Shown here: positions 18,074 through 29,445 of the stretch, piece after piece
Numbering within the stretch: position 1 is the stretch's first letter
Layout of the letters: each line of letters opens with the position of its first letter
DNA from: Hirudinaria manillensis
Taxonomy: Eukaryota; Annelida; Clitellata; Hirudinida; Hirudinidae
Direction of reading: 5' to 3'
NCBI GenBank assembly: GCA_034509925.1
Contig: CM067527.1
Location: 14,199,415 to 14,263,414 of the forward strand
Length of the DNA stretch: 64,000 nucleotides
Translations under genes and position numbers: made by a program
Notes under the pieces: model-generated
What the model was told of the DNA's origin: nothing
Database searches by the model: none
What the model saw: the letters and a program-made list of their open reading frames with translations, nothing else

Positions 18074-21000
18074 TTATTTCTGAGTATTTTTCGAATAATT
18101 TAAAAGAATTGCTTTCCATTTGTGAAGTATCTTCTTCTTGAATTCGATGTTGTAGGCACGCATGTTAGTGCTGGCTTGATGAAGTGTTGCGTCACTAAGC
18201 GTTGATAAAAGATCGATCAAGTGGTCTATGCTTTCGTATATAAAACAGTGAGGCATGACTTGATAGAAGTCGGCAAATTTCATCCAGTACAAAGTACTTT
18301 CGTAGTCGTATTCATTCTTGGGATCAGGAACATTTGCTTGAGAAGGATGAGGTGGAATGATGGAGGCATTTGGTCGTTGATGTAAAAATGCTCCGTTGAA
18401 GGATCTCTCTGGCATGATGTAGTGATCCACCTGCCACCTGGCGAGGAGTTCAGGAGATGGAAAGAACATAGGAATGTTCATTCGGTATTGTTCGAAGATG
18501 CTCATCACTGAGATTTGATACGGAACATGAACGATTCCTCTGTATTTTGCAAGGTCTTTGTAGGAGTAATGGGAAATCATGTTTAGCTTTATCTTTACGC
18601 CTTTCTGAAATAATACGTTAACATTTTGTTGAGGAATGGGCATAAATTTATTGTTATTCGAAAGTGAAACTCTCTAAAAATAAGAAAGAAAGGTCATTAT
18701 GCTGCCTCTTTTGTAACTTACCCAAATTGAACTAATTCAAGTACAAATATTATTAGTTACCCTTGGATAGGAAATAAATTACAAAATTTAAAGTATATCC
18801 ATACGTCTAATATAAACTCACAATTTCTGACGCGTTGTTGAATGTATCGAAGAATATCTTGTTAAATCCTCTGTCTCTCCTTCTCAAAAGTAGAAATTCA
18901 TTGATTTCATTGGTATATTCGGCTCCAGTGTAGTCGCATACGCTGGGCAAATGTTGGATCTTGATGCCAGTGTAATATTGGAGATATTTGGCATCGTAAA
19001 GGCTGTTACCTCCGAAGACATTCCAAGGTTTTCGAGCCAAAATCCTCAGGTTTTCGTTCAATTTGTTCCACCTTTCCACGGTATATCTTCCTACGTCATA
19101 CCTGATTAGCATTTAATTCTGATTTAAGTTAATATCGAATGAATCAAAGCAAATCATAGAGTTAAAAAGTTGTATATTGAGCCTTATTTCTTTCTTGAAA
19201 TGTAATCTAGGATGCGGTTCAATTATTATATGTCCGTTCAAGATATTCTAAGCTGCATGGATAAAACAACAGTCTTTGAAACCAATTCTTTTTACAAACC
19301 CCAATCAATTTTATTGGTCTTATTATTTAAAAAGGCTGGATCTATGTTGCATCAAATTCATTCGTATAATATTATTGTCTTCATAATCGTAATAAGAAAT
19401 TATGAATTACTTTTATGAACTTATTATTTGGGTAAATTTCTTTCGCCTTCATAAATCAAACTTCTGATGAATGGAAATTGCTAAGTTAGATAGATTACCT
19501 TAATAAATCTTCTGACCGTAAAATTATTGCAACATTCAAAGTTTAACAATCACGTTTTCAAGCAACGTACCTTGTCGTTGGAAGAACCATGACACTTTTG
19601 TTGAGCGGTATGTAAATCTCACAGATGGATGCTGGATAGCCGCAAAACACTACATCCACTGATTTCATTTCAGGATCATCTTTATAGGCCTCGTAAAACT
19701 TCTCTGGTAGAGGTGGAGGGGCATCCAATACATTGTTGCTGTTGAGAACCTGATTATAAAGAAATAAAAATAAATCAATTGAATAATAAGAAATTGAGGT
19801 AGCGTTTAGAATATTACATAGATATTTAGCATTGTATGCTCTAACATCTTTAATCAAAGCGCTAGCTTTTTATTCATTCATTGGAGTCCTAACGGACTAG
19901 GCTTTCACGAAAGCAGTTGTATAATTGCTTCTTTGATGGTCAAATTGGCACTTGAATAACCAACATGTTTATCAGAATGTATCATTTTGACGATTTTTCG
20001 GATTAATAAAATGTTAATTCACGCACCAAATGTGTTTGCATTAGAAATTTAACTCTGACGGAAATATGATTAAAAAATGACAGGCAATTAATTAGTTAGG
20101 AAACTAGTTTTCAACTACTTGTAATAATGATAACAGATAGATAACTATAATGATAGAAGGACGTTAATTAGGAAAAAAATTTGAACCATTAAATACATTT
20201 TCAAATGTTCAGAAACACTACCGGACGAATTTGTAATTTAAAGTCTTTAATCAGGACGTAAAATTCTCAAAATCTAAAATTTCCATAACTCATCCCCACT
20301 CCAAATATGGTACTTGGCCCAAATCAATATGTCTGATGGCATCCAATTTTTAAGTAAGATCACACCGTATGCCAAAATAAATAAAAATATAAATTTAGGA
20401 ATTTTGTCGTGAAGCCATTTAAACTCGATTGCCAATCCTCAATGTTTTCATATCATATCCTTGTAATTTTTATATTACATTATATCGTATTATATTATAT
20501 TACGTTATATTGTACTATGTCATACTACTCTTATACATCAAATTTTAATAATTTACCAGAAAATAACTTCGATAATAACGATAAACGACAAGGTGACGTT
20601 AGAAGGTCATCGATGTTTCTCAAGTTTAAATAATATGACTTTAATTCATGCTAAAGGCAGTGAAAAAACCCCAATAAATAGGTCCTAATCCATGTATGCA
20701 GGCGTAATAGGATATCATTTGTTGAAATAAATTGTTAATAGAAAAGCTATGGGTTTTTTGGGTTTTATGAAGAAAAGTATGGAATTACCTTCAGCTTTTC
20801 TTTGGCATTACAATCGTGCCAAGCACATCTCCAGGGATCGAGATTATAGTCGAGAACAGTCACACCAAAGGGTGAAAGGAGAATCCTGAGGTCTTTGATC
20901 GGAGTCATGTGCCATTCAGTCGCCCAAATGACCAGAGGTTTCTCCGTAAAAATTTTTTTTGCCACGATCTTGGCCGACTGAGGAAGGATGGACATGTCTT

Positions 21001-21217
21001 TGAGTACTTCGTAAGCTTCGTCATTATCAAAGGTCTTCAAGCTGTCTCTGAAGGCAACATCTTCAGTTGTATAGATTATTTTGACACTCCTCGTACCTGG
21101 TACTAAGCTAAGAATCCATTCCAAAGAGCCTGGTCTTTTATTGGTCCAAATTAAAACTAAAATCAACAGTAAGGTAAAAAAAAGTATGAATTTAAGTCTT
21201 CTGACGGCACAAAACAT
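18074..21217 (-). CDS. Glycosyltransferase-like type II membrane protein, copy A, 4 exons
   Basis: Exons: 21217-20789, 19749-19571, 19101-18822 and 18604-18074, with phases 0/2/0, giving 472 residues. The first in-frame ATG is at 21217. Residues about 9-26 (LKFILFFTLLLILVLIW) form one uncleaved membrane anchor after a short basic tail, the topology of Golgi glycosyltransferases. Conserved blocks shared by all three paralogues are WATEWHMTPIKD, VLDYNLDPWRC, YPASICEIYIPLNKSVMVLP, RYDVGRYTVERW and a long block around YRGIVHVPYQISVMSIFEQY followed by MFFPSPELLARW. The last pattern (HVPYQ...FEQYR...IPMFFPS) is like the C-terminal nucleotide-sugar site of GT-B enzymes, where a conserved Glu precedes a Pro-rich loop. 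I infer a Golgi glycosyltransferase. Substrate and CAZy family cannot be told from memory, and no DXD motif is obvious, consistent with GT-B. Confidence 0.8.
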
Positions 21218-22270
21218 CTTTTCGTCTAACCGAAGATGACATTTAAAGGTTAAAGCAAGCACAAGTCCGCCTCTATAAAGCTTGTTTTCAGCATTCTATT
21301 CGAGGCTACAATTGAAGTGACAGGTGCAAGCGGAATAATGAATATTATTGAATACGTCGCTTAGTTACCTCATGATGTCAAAGCACCAACTATTATCCAC
21401 ATTTAAGGATGCAGTAAATTATAACAATTAAAAAATTATGGTAGCTAAACCTAGACGACGTCACTTTCGTTTTTTTTTGTAATTTTATTTGCTATTCGGT
21501 ATTTCAATTGAACTTTCATTAGCTAATTTTACTTAAAGTTTCTTAGTAAGCGATATACTCTTAATAAGAATTCAAGGTAAAAAGAATGACTAAAAAGACA
21601 AATTTTAATTGTTTTCCAGTTTGATGTTGTAATGTAATTTGATGACTCGTTTTTCAATAAAGTCTAAATTTTAAAATTGAAATTCAATTATTTTGGAAAC
21701 CTGAAAATATCGTCAGCACAAATGCTACATATCACATATGAAATTAAAGCTACTTTGATATACAGGACCTGAATTCAAGGTCAGAAAGATCATGCGACAA
21801 GAACATTTAGTAGTTGAAATTTGGAGCACAGTAGGATTCATTGTCTACGTTCAGAAGGTCTGACGACAATCCCAATATAAAACTCTATCCAAAGGACAAA
21901 AGTATCAATATATTTGAAATAAAAGAAAACACGCAAAAATATTACAAAAAAAATAATTAAATTGAAAATAATTTGTAACATGCTGGAAGAATTTGCTGTC
22001 AACCGATTTTACTTTTCATCTGATTTTTATTTTGGAGTATAGGTAAGCGCTAATTGTAGATTTAATATGATTCTTTAATTTGAATAACATATTTCTGATA
22101 ATTCTGACAAATATTGTTAAAATTCTAAAGGAATGAATAAATTCTTATGTGATTTGCAATATTTTAGATTCGCGAAATTCACAAAATATGTTCATTATAG
22201 AAAAACTCTGCAGACTTTTTGTAAGGTTTCATTATCAATATAATGTAATTCAATTTACATTAGAACATGA
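21218..22270. other. Intergenic spacer upstream of gene A
   Basis: AT-rich DNA with no gene seen. A TTTATA-like stretch on the minus strand (about 21274-21280) is a weak TATA candidate for gene A. Confidence 0.45.
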
Positions 22271-22311
22271 TATTGTTGGATCCCTAGATCCAATAAATTG
22301 AATAATAATTA

Positions 22312-22371
22312 AAATTATATTGCCGATTAATTAATTTAAATAATTAATTAAATTTAGTGGCAATATAATTT
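22312..22371. repeat. 60-bp AT-rich palindrome
   Basis: Perfect 13-nt inverted arms (22312-22324 and 22359-22371, AAATTATATTGCC and its reverse complement) flank a centre that is itself nearly palindromic TTAATTAA sequence. It would form a cruciform or hairpin. Confidence 0.85.
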
Positions 22372-22719
22372 GAGAATTAAATTGGTGCTATTCAGACTCT
22401 TTGGTTATGTACCTTGACAAATGGATTTACCTCGGAAAGTAGAGCGAGAGTAATAGAAACAGCAGATTTCAAGACTTAATCAATTAAGCATTTTACATCT
22501 TCCAAGCCATCTGACAACTTTCAATAAACCTGCCCTTCTATAATTAGTTTGAGGACCCCGGGTTATTACAATATGAAACCATTGCATACCAAAGAAGTAC
22601 AGTACACAATAATTAAAAAATATAAAAAATTTATATTAAAAAGATAAAAAAAATTATGAGATCGACAAATAATTATTTATCTATAGGGAATAAATATTTA
22701 CTATCTGAATGTGTCATTT

Positions 22720-23200
22720 AATCTGATTTCTAATATTTAATTACATTATTAATATTTAGATTCTTTAATATTTAATCTGATTTATAATAATTAATTACCT
22801 TATTAATATTTAGAATCTTTAATATTTAATCTGATTTATAATATTTAATTACATTATTATTATTTAGAATTTTGAAGATTTAATCTGATTTATTATAATT
22901 AATTACCTTATTATTATTTAGAATCTTTAATATTTAATCTGATTTATAATATTTAATTACATTATTAATATTTAGAATCTTTAATATTTAATCTGATTTA
23001 TAATAATAAATTACCTTATTAATATTTAGAATCTTTAATATTTAATCTGATTTATAATATTTAATTACATTATTATTATTTAGAATCTTTAATATTTAAT
23101 CTGTTTTATTATAATTAATTACCTTATTAATATTTAGAATCTTTAATATTTAATCTGATTTATTATAATTAATTACCTTATTAATATTTAGAATCTTTTA
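22720..23200. repeat. AT-rich minisatellite, about 9 units of 54 bp
   Basis: Head-to-tail units starting AATCTGATTTATAATA and ending GAATCTTTAATATTT. Neighbouring units often differ by ATTACATTA versus ATTACCTTA in alternation, so much of the array has a 108-bp higher-order period. The last unit is cut after GAATCTTTTA. Confidence 0.92.
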
Positions 23201-23398
23201 CTCGCAAGTGAAGCACACCGCTAGTAAACACTTCCAATGACTTATTCTGTCTATTCATTAGCATTTAAATTAATAATTTATTTTACGACACACTACCAAT
23301 ATAAGTGATTACCGAAAGTAAAAGTAATATTCTTGTAGCGTCCGACAAATACCAAATAATTCTTTTATTGAATCATAACAAAGACAGAAAGAAAAGGA

Positions 23399-25622
23399 AT
23401 GAAAATTTCGACACGGAAGCAACTTACAGCCTGTCTCAAAAAGAAAAACCAATTTAGGTTTGGGAAACGTAAACAACTATTGCCTGATCAAATCGAAAAT
23501 CCCGACAAACCACTAGTAACGACTAAAGCAAAATGCAAGCCAGTTAAGAATACCAGAACAGCAAAAACCTCGAGTTTAGTTAAAGTACCTGTAGAATCTG
23601 TTCTTCCTAAAGTAACTGAAAATCAACACTCAAACGATTTTACGTTTCAGCCAGAAATATCATCGGTGACACCATTGAAATCTCTTGAAACTAATGAATC
23701 ATTGAGTGCAAAATCTGTTAACCAAGAGTTCTCAAGCATTGAACCTACTAATAGTATGGAATCGATACCCAGGCAGTCCGCATTTAGACTGCCAACAGCA
23801 CCAAAAGTCATACCTCAACTGACTCTTACCAACAATAATCAGTCGAATATGTATTCAAGAATCATGAAGAACAGAGAACTCATTCTATTTGACCTCGGAT
23901 TGGCAGGTGGCTTTCGATGTTTTTCAGGTAAAAGAAACCTGATAATGATACATCTCGACAAGTGAAATTAGCACATATAATAAAAGGAATATTAATGGTA
24001 ATGCTATATTAGTTAAAATTTTCTACACAAATTAACATAAATTAATTTCATAAATTTGTTTTATTAAATAAAGTAGAAGGAGCGACAATAATTTTGATGA
24101 CGAACGCGCCATAACGTTCGTCGGAACACATCTGTCTAAGCATAAAAGGCGCGTAAAGAACAGATTATTTATTTGATTTACGCATCTTTGCTAAAATTTA
24201 ATCTTCTAATGTCATTTAAAAATAAAAGCGTAGATATATAAACGAGCGGGAGTTTCGTGGGGCTAAACAATGCGCAGCATTGCTACTGGCTTACAGCTGC
24301 TGTGGCTGCTACCTGTAGCTAGTGGCTACTGCGCTGCACTAGCTATATTGTTGGATCCCTGACATTAATTAATTAATTAATTAATTAATCAAGTTTGGTT
24401 AATATTCAGAATCTTTTATTTCGAAGTCGTATCTAGCGATTCGAGTCATTAGGAGTCCCGATCAAGACAAGCAATCGACCAGATCTTCTAAACATCTTTG
24501 CCATTAGTTTATTCCAATAAAGTTATCCCTACGTTAAATAATTCATCAAGACCCCCAGGTTACAACAATATAAAGGCAACAGCATCGAATCCAATTCATT
24601 ATCACGAAAGACGTTCAACAGACGGGTCACTCCTCCGATTTGACAAATTCGATTTGATAACGAATAAAAGTGTCCAAAAAGTCATTAAAATGGCTCCCGA
24701 ATCCGAGAACGACAAATGCAATATATTTTGCAAAAAATTTGATCAGTTCTACGAATGCACGGACGAGAACCTTGGTCGAGGCGTCGAGGGAACCGTGCAA
24801 ACATGCGTCGAAAAACATTCCAGAAGAGAGTGTGCCGTGAAAATCATCCAGACTAGAGATGATGGAGCGAGAAATGTAGTCCTCAAAGAACTCCAGATAC
24901 TCAATCTCGGACGTCAGCATCCAAACATCTCGGAATTGTTAGACGCTTACGAGGAGAAAGATTGCTTCAGACTTGTCTTTGCCAAAATGGATGTTAGAAC
25001 GTTGTCGGACCAGGTTTACGATTTTGGTGCGTTTTCAGAGGAAGATGCATCGATGATTATCAGAGATATCGCAAGTGCCCTAAAATTTCTGCATTCTCAT
25101 GGCGTCGTTCATAGAGATTTGAAGCTCGAGAATATTTTGGTCAGTCCAGAAACCTTTTATCCGGTTCAAGTTTGCGATTTCGGACTTAGCTCCTATTCTC
25201 GAAATGGTTCGCATTACGAGACAGAATGGCCAGAAATCCTTTCGTCGGCGGTAGGCACCATGGAATACATAGCACCGGAGGTAGCCAGTGTATGGCTGAC
25301 TGGCACTGGTCAGTACTCGCAAAAGTGCGATATGTGGAGTTTAGGCGTCCTCTTATTTATATGTCTGAGCGGACAAAGACCATTTTGCCCTCCCATAAGT
25401 AATCTCTGTTACTGTCGCGAAAAGGCAATGTGCGAATACTGCGAAGAAAACCTTCTCGAACATATTAGTGCGGGAGCATTCACCATGGACGAAATTTGGA
25501 TGGACATTTCAGACGAAGCTATGGATCTCGTATCGAAGTTGTTGGAAGTCGATCCAGTCAAGAGGTACAGTGCCGAACAGGTCTTGCAACATCCTTGGAT
25601 ACAAATGTATAATTCGATCTAA
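23399..25622 (+). CDS. MNK-like Ser/Thr protein kinase (CaMK group), 2 exons
   Basis: Exons 23399-23927 and 24508-25622 join in phase 1 (TCAG|GTAAAA, ATTAG|TTTATT) and give 547 residues. Exon 1 (about 176 residues) is basic, Ser/Thr-rich and has no recognisable domain. The kinase domain spans about 257-540: glycine loop LGRGVEGTV, catalytic Lys (AVKII, about 288), HRDLKLEN (Asp about 380), DFG (about 400) and APE (about 432). VQTCVEKHSRRECAVKII and the insert with four cysteines (CYC then CEYC, about 477-488) after SGQRPF match MAP-kinase-interacting kinases (MKNK1/2), whose insert binds zinc. All catalytic residues are present. Unlike known MNKs it has DFG rather than DFD, and the C-terminal MAPK-docking tail is missing: the protein ends just past HPWIQ. 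I see no clear eIF4G-binding segment. Poly(A) AATAAA lies at 25749-25754. The kinase identity is firm; the MNK assignment is likely. Confidence 0.88.
24061..24193. repeat. Dispersed repeat, copy 1 (kinase intron)
   Basis: About 130 bp in direct repeat with 25894-26030. Shared cores are TTATTAAATAAAGTA, GCGCCATAACGTT and AACACATCTGTCTAAGCATA. It lies inside the only intron of the kinase gene. No terminal inverted repeats or tail identify it. Confidence 0.85.
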
Positions 25623-25893
25623 TATCTCGAATTGAACACGGGACCATAGTTCGAAATGGCTGTTTCAAGTGTGAAGACAACGCAAAATTAAAAATCGAAA
25701 AAAAAATTTTTTTAATTATATTTTTCCACTTGTATAAATTAATATTTAAATAAATAATATAGATTTTATATTTGAGTTTTTAACTAACTATTTTATTGTG
25801 GGGATGGAGTGCGTATTCAGAAATTTTCGACGAAATGTGATGAAACTAAAAATCGGAAATAAATAGATGCGTGAATTACTTTAAAAAATTAAT

Positions 25894-26030
25894 TTATTAA
25901 ATAAAGTAAACATAAATAAAGACAGTAATTTTGATAACGAGCGCGCCATAACGTTTGGAGGAACACATCTGTCTAAGCATAAAAAGCGAGTAAAGAAAAG
26001 ATTATTTATTTGATTTACGCATATTTGCTA
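25894..26030. repeat. Dispersed repeat, copy 2 (downstream of kinase)
   Basis: Partner of 24061-24193 in the same orientation, roughly 85% alike by eye, placed about 270 bp beyond the kinase stop. The two copies bracket the catalytic exon. Confidence 0.85.
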
Positions 26031-26201
26031 TTGGGATGGGATGGGCTACTTAATTATTGTCCTTCGGGATTGGATGTGAATAATTTTACGACGAAATCAC
26101 TACTGGTTTAGTGGATGAAAATTGGCCAATATCCCATAATATTCAACATATGGTTCTGTTCTTGAAATATTATAATGTGATCTTTGAGAGGACAGTAGCG
26201 A

Positions 26202-26569
26202 ATCTATATAAATAAAAATGCAATGTTTGTTTGTAATGTGCAAATGTTCTTTGAAAGTACTTAACCAATTGCTTTGAAATGTTGACACAACATAGTGCTC
26301 GATTAGAGGAGTGTTTGTATATAGGTTTCATATATATGCCACAACTACGGCATCTAAAAATGCGTTTTTTTTTTCGAAAATCCTGCCATCTTGCCACGAT
26401 AACGTCACGGCCTAATCTGTATAAATAAACTTTAGCGAGACGTTAAAAAGCTTAAATTATCGTAACCCTCAAGCATTGTGAAATTGTAAAAATAAACATA
26501 TTACAAAATTTCTTTCTTATAAAATTATTCAGACCGAGCCACAGCAACGCGTGGCTGGGCACCACTAGT
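26202..26569 (+). mobile_element. Helitron-like non-autonomous element, probably degenerate
   Basis: It starts near TCTATATAAATAAAAATG followed by TGTTTGTTTGTAATG, contains CCAATTGCTTTGAAATGTTGACAC, and ends GCGTGGCTGGGCACCACTAGT. In many invertebrates elements with a TATATAAAAATG start, a 'tttgaaatttgacac' middle and a '...GC...GGC..CTAGT' end are Helitron/Helentron derivatives. A related copy lies at 33801-34080. It has no coding capacity. Family assignment is from memory of such ends. Confidence 0.5.
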
Positions 26570-26875
26570 ACATAATAGAAATACTGGAAGACCTCATTTA
26601 AGTCTTCATTTTTTCCATCGCATCGCTACTTTATCCAAATTAGCTGATAATAATATTAAGGGTATAAATTTATTCCATTTTTTAATCCTTGGTTTTGGTT
26701 TACTATTACATTTTACCTATTTTTAATAATTTATGTTTTGTAGAAATTTCCTTTAAATTGAAAGAATTAATTTTTTTGAGAGTGACTACCTCAAAGACCT
26801 GAAGCTTGCATTTTAAAATTAGAGCAGTCGTCCAAATTGAACTAATTAAAAATCATTTTTTCAAGCGCTTGGCTC
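26570..26875. other. 3' flank of gene B
   Basis: A short AT-rich spacer with no gene or repeat recognised. Confidence 0.4.
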
Positions 26876-29095
26876 TCATTTATTTGAATAGTTCAAAAGA
26901 ATTTCTTTCCATTTATGAATAATCTTCTGTTTAAATTCATTATTATAGGCACGCATTTTATGACTAGCTCGTTGAAGAATTTCGTCATCTACATTTGCTA
27001 AAAGGTCAACCAAGTGATCAATACTTTCGTATATAAAACAGTGAGGCATGACTTGATAGAAGTCGGCAAATTTCATCCAGTACAAAGTACTTTCGTAGTC
27101 GTATTCATTCTTGGGATCAGGAACATTTGCTTGAGAAGGATGAGGTGGAATGATGGAGGCTTTTGGTCGTTGATGTAAAAATGCTCCGTTGAAGGATCTC
27201 TCTGGCATGATGTAGTGATCCACCTGCCACCTGGCGAGGAGTTCAGGAGATGGAAAGAACATAGGAATGTTCATTCGGTATTGTTCGAAGATGCTCATCA
27301 CTGAGATTTGATACGGAACATGAACGATTCCTCTGTATTTTGCAAGGTCTTTGTAGGAGTAATTTGAAATCATGTTTAACTTTATCTTTAAGCTTTTCTG
27401 AAATTATGTGGAAAGAGTTTATTTGAGTTATTCAGGTTCTAAATATGATGAAAATAAGGTAATGGTGCTCTTATACTGATCACAATCACGACTTGCATTG
27501 TTGTTCTTACTAAATGGTTTTCCAATTTATTACGATTCATGTTGATTTAATTAATTTAATACCAAAATTATCCTACATTTTTTGACACGTTGTTGAATGA
27601 GTCGGTGAATATCTTGTTAAATCCTCTATCTCTCCTTCTAAGAAGCAGAAATTCATTGATTTCATTGGTATATTCGGCTTCAGTGTAGTCGCATACGCTG
27701 GGCAGATGTTGGACCTCGATGCCAGTGTAATATTGGAGATATTTGGCATCGTAAAGGTTGTTACCTCCAAAGACATTCCAAGGTTTTCGAGCTAAAATTC
27801 TCAGGTTTTCGTTCAATTTGTTCCACCTTTCCACGGTATATCTTCCTACGTCGTATCTATATGATATTGTTTCAATTTATTGAATGTATGTAGTTAATAA
27901 ACAAACTATAGAAATGAATCATCATTATTTATAATAGCTATAGATTCTTGCCTTTTGTAATTATATGAATTCATAATTTATCATTATTGTAAAATAGTTT
28001 AGAGTGCCACCAACGGTTACACAATTTTACCTTGTAGTGGGTAAAACAAGGACGCTTTTGTTGAGTGGTAAGTAAATCTCACAGATGGAAGCCGGATAGC
28101 TGCAGACCACTATGTCCACTGTCTTCATTTCAGGATCATCCTTGTAGGCTTCGTAAAATTTTTCTGGTATTGGAGGCTTGGCATCTAAGACATTGTTGCT
28201 CGTAAGTACCTAAATATCAGTACAATGTGCTATGCTGTGCTTCAAAACGGTATTTCCGATTGTTTGAAATACTTAGTCAAGTTTTCCAGTGTTCATGTCA
28301 ATAATGACTTGGCATGACAAGACTAAGATTTCCAAGAACCATCTAATAAAACTAAATAATCGACTTTTCAAAACAGTTTTAGTGTTGAGCATTATTTTTT
28401 TTCTAAGTGATTCATCGAAGATAGGTTGCACCATAATACCTTGAAGGCAAGCAAAATCATCGCTTGGTTAATGTCTTAAACAGACAAAATTTGAATCATT
28501 CATATCGGAGCTTGCTCAACAGCAATTTGTCTTCTTAGAATCATGGTGAATCTTTACAGATTTCAACATACCCAGATATCAAAATGTAAATGTTCTAACT
28601 AAAGAAGAAACTAGGCAAATAAAGAAATGTCATTATTAAATCTCGAAAATTGGATTTAAAAAACGTGAAATATAAAATTACCTTCAATCTATCTTTTGCT
28701 TTGCAGTCGTGCATATCACATCTCCACGGATCGAGGTTATAGTCCAGGACAATCACTCCAAATGGAGTCAGAAGATCTTTTAAATCTTTTATCGGAGTCA
28801 TGTGCCATTCAGTAGCCCAAATGACCAGCGGTTTGTCCTTGAATATTTTCTTAGCCACAATCCTGGCTGACGGTGGAAGGATGGATGTGTCGTTGAGGGT
28901 CTCATAAGCCTTTTCGTAGTCAAAAACTTCCAAAGTGTCTTTGAAGACAGGATCTTCAGCGGTGTATCTAATCTTAACTCTTGATTGAAGGCCATGTGGA
29001 TAGATAAGACTATGGACGTCAAACCAAATCACAAAGAAAACTAGCAGGGTAACTAGTACGAGCAACAATTTAAGTTTAATTTTCGAGTAGATCAT
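26876..29095 (-). CDS. Glycosyltransferase-like type II membrane protein, copy B, 4 exons
   Basis: Exons: 29095-28682, 28209-28031, 27856-27577 and 27397-26876, with phases 0/2/0 as in copies A and C, giving 464 residues. The anchor is KLKLLLVLVTLLVFFVIWF near the N-terminus. All family blocks are present: WATEWHMTPIKD, VLDYNLDPWRC, PASICEIYLPLNKS, RYDVGRYTVERW and GIVHVPYQISVMSIFEQY. Most of exon 4 is nearly base-for-base identical to copy A over about 330 bp (27030-27360 versus 18230-18560), while its 3' end and the introns differ. It looks intact. The inferred role is the same as for copy A; copies may differ in expression or acceptor. Confidence 0.8.
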
Positions 29096-29216
29096 GTTGT
29101 TACATCTGCAAAACAATATACCATTCAGCAGTAACTCTACTTGTACTATAGCAAAGTAACAGATTATTGAAACAATGAATTTGGCTCTTAAGAAGCAAGC
29201 GGAAGTGAAACTTGCC

Positions 29217-29224
29217 TATTTATA
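29217..29224 (-). promoter_or_regulatory. TATA box candidate for gene B
   Basis: TATAAATA on the minus strand, about 122 nt upstream of the ATG at 29095. It is the best core-promoter match in the region. Confidence 0.4.
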
Positions 29225-29389
29225 TTCAGAATATGTAACAAGCTAATCAAAAGGCCCACTAAATGATGATTACAGATACGGTAGTTTTGATGAAATGCAA
29301 ATGATGAAGGCAATTATAAAAACTCACCAATATAATTTCAAAGGAATGTCATATCGCTTTAGAACCGTGACGATAACATCTAAATAACT

Positions 29390-29445
29390 CCGCTATTGTC
29401 TGTGACTCGAATATTTTAAAAGGATTTCTCTCTATTTATGAATAA
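29390..29445 (-). pseudogene. Relic of a fourth glycosyltransferase-like copy (end of exon 4)
   Basis: This stretch matches the last bases of exon 4 and the 3' flank of copy C (31470-31525): both carry CGCTATTGT, TGTG, then ATATTTTAAAAG and ATTTCTCT before TATT/TTTT. It keeps no long open frame, and no other exons of a fourth copy were found between B and C. This is a plain host-gene duplicate that was mostly deleted. Confidence 0.6.
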
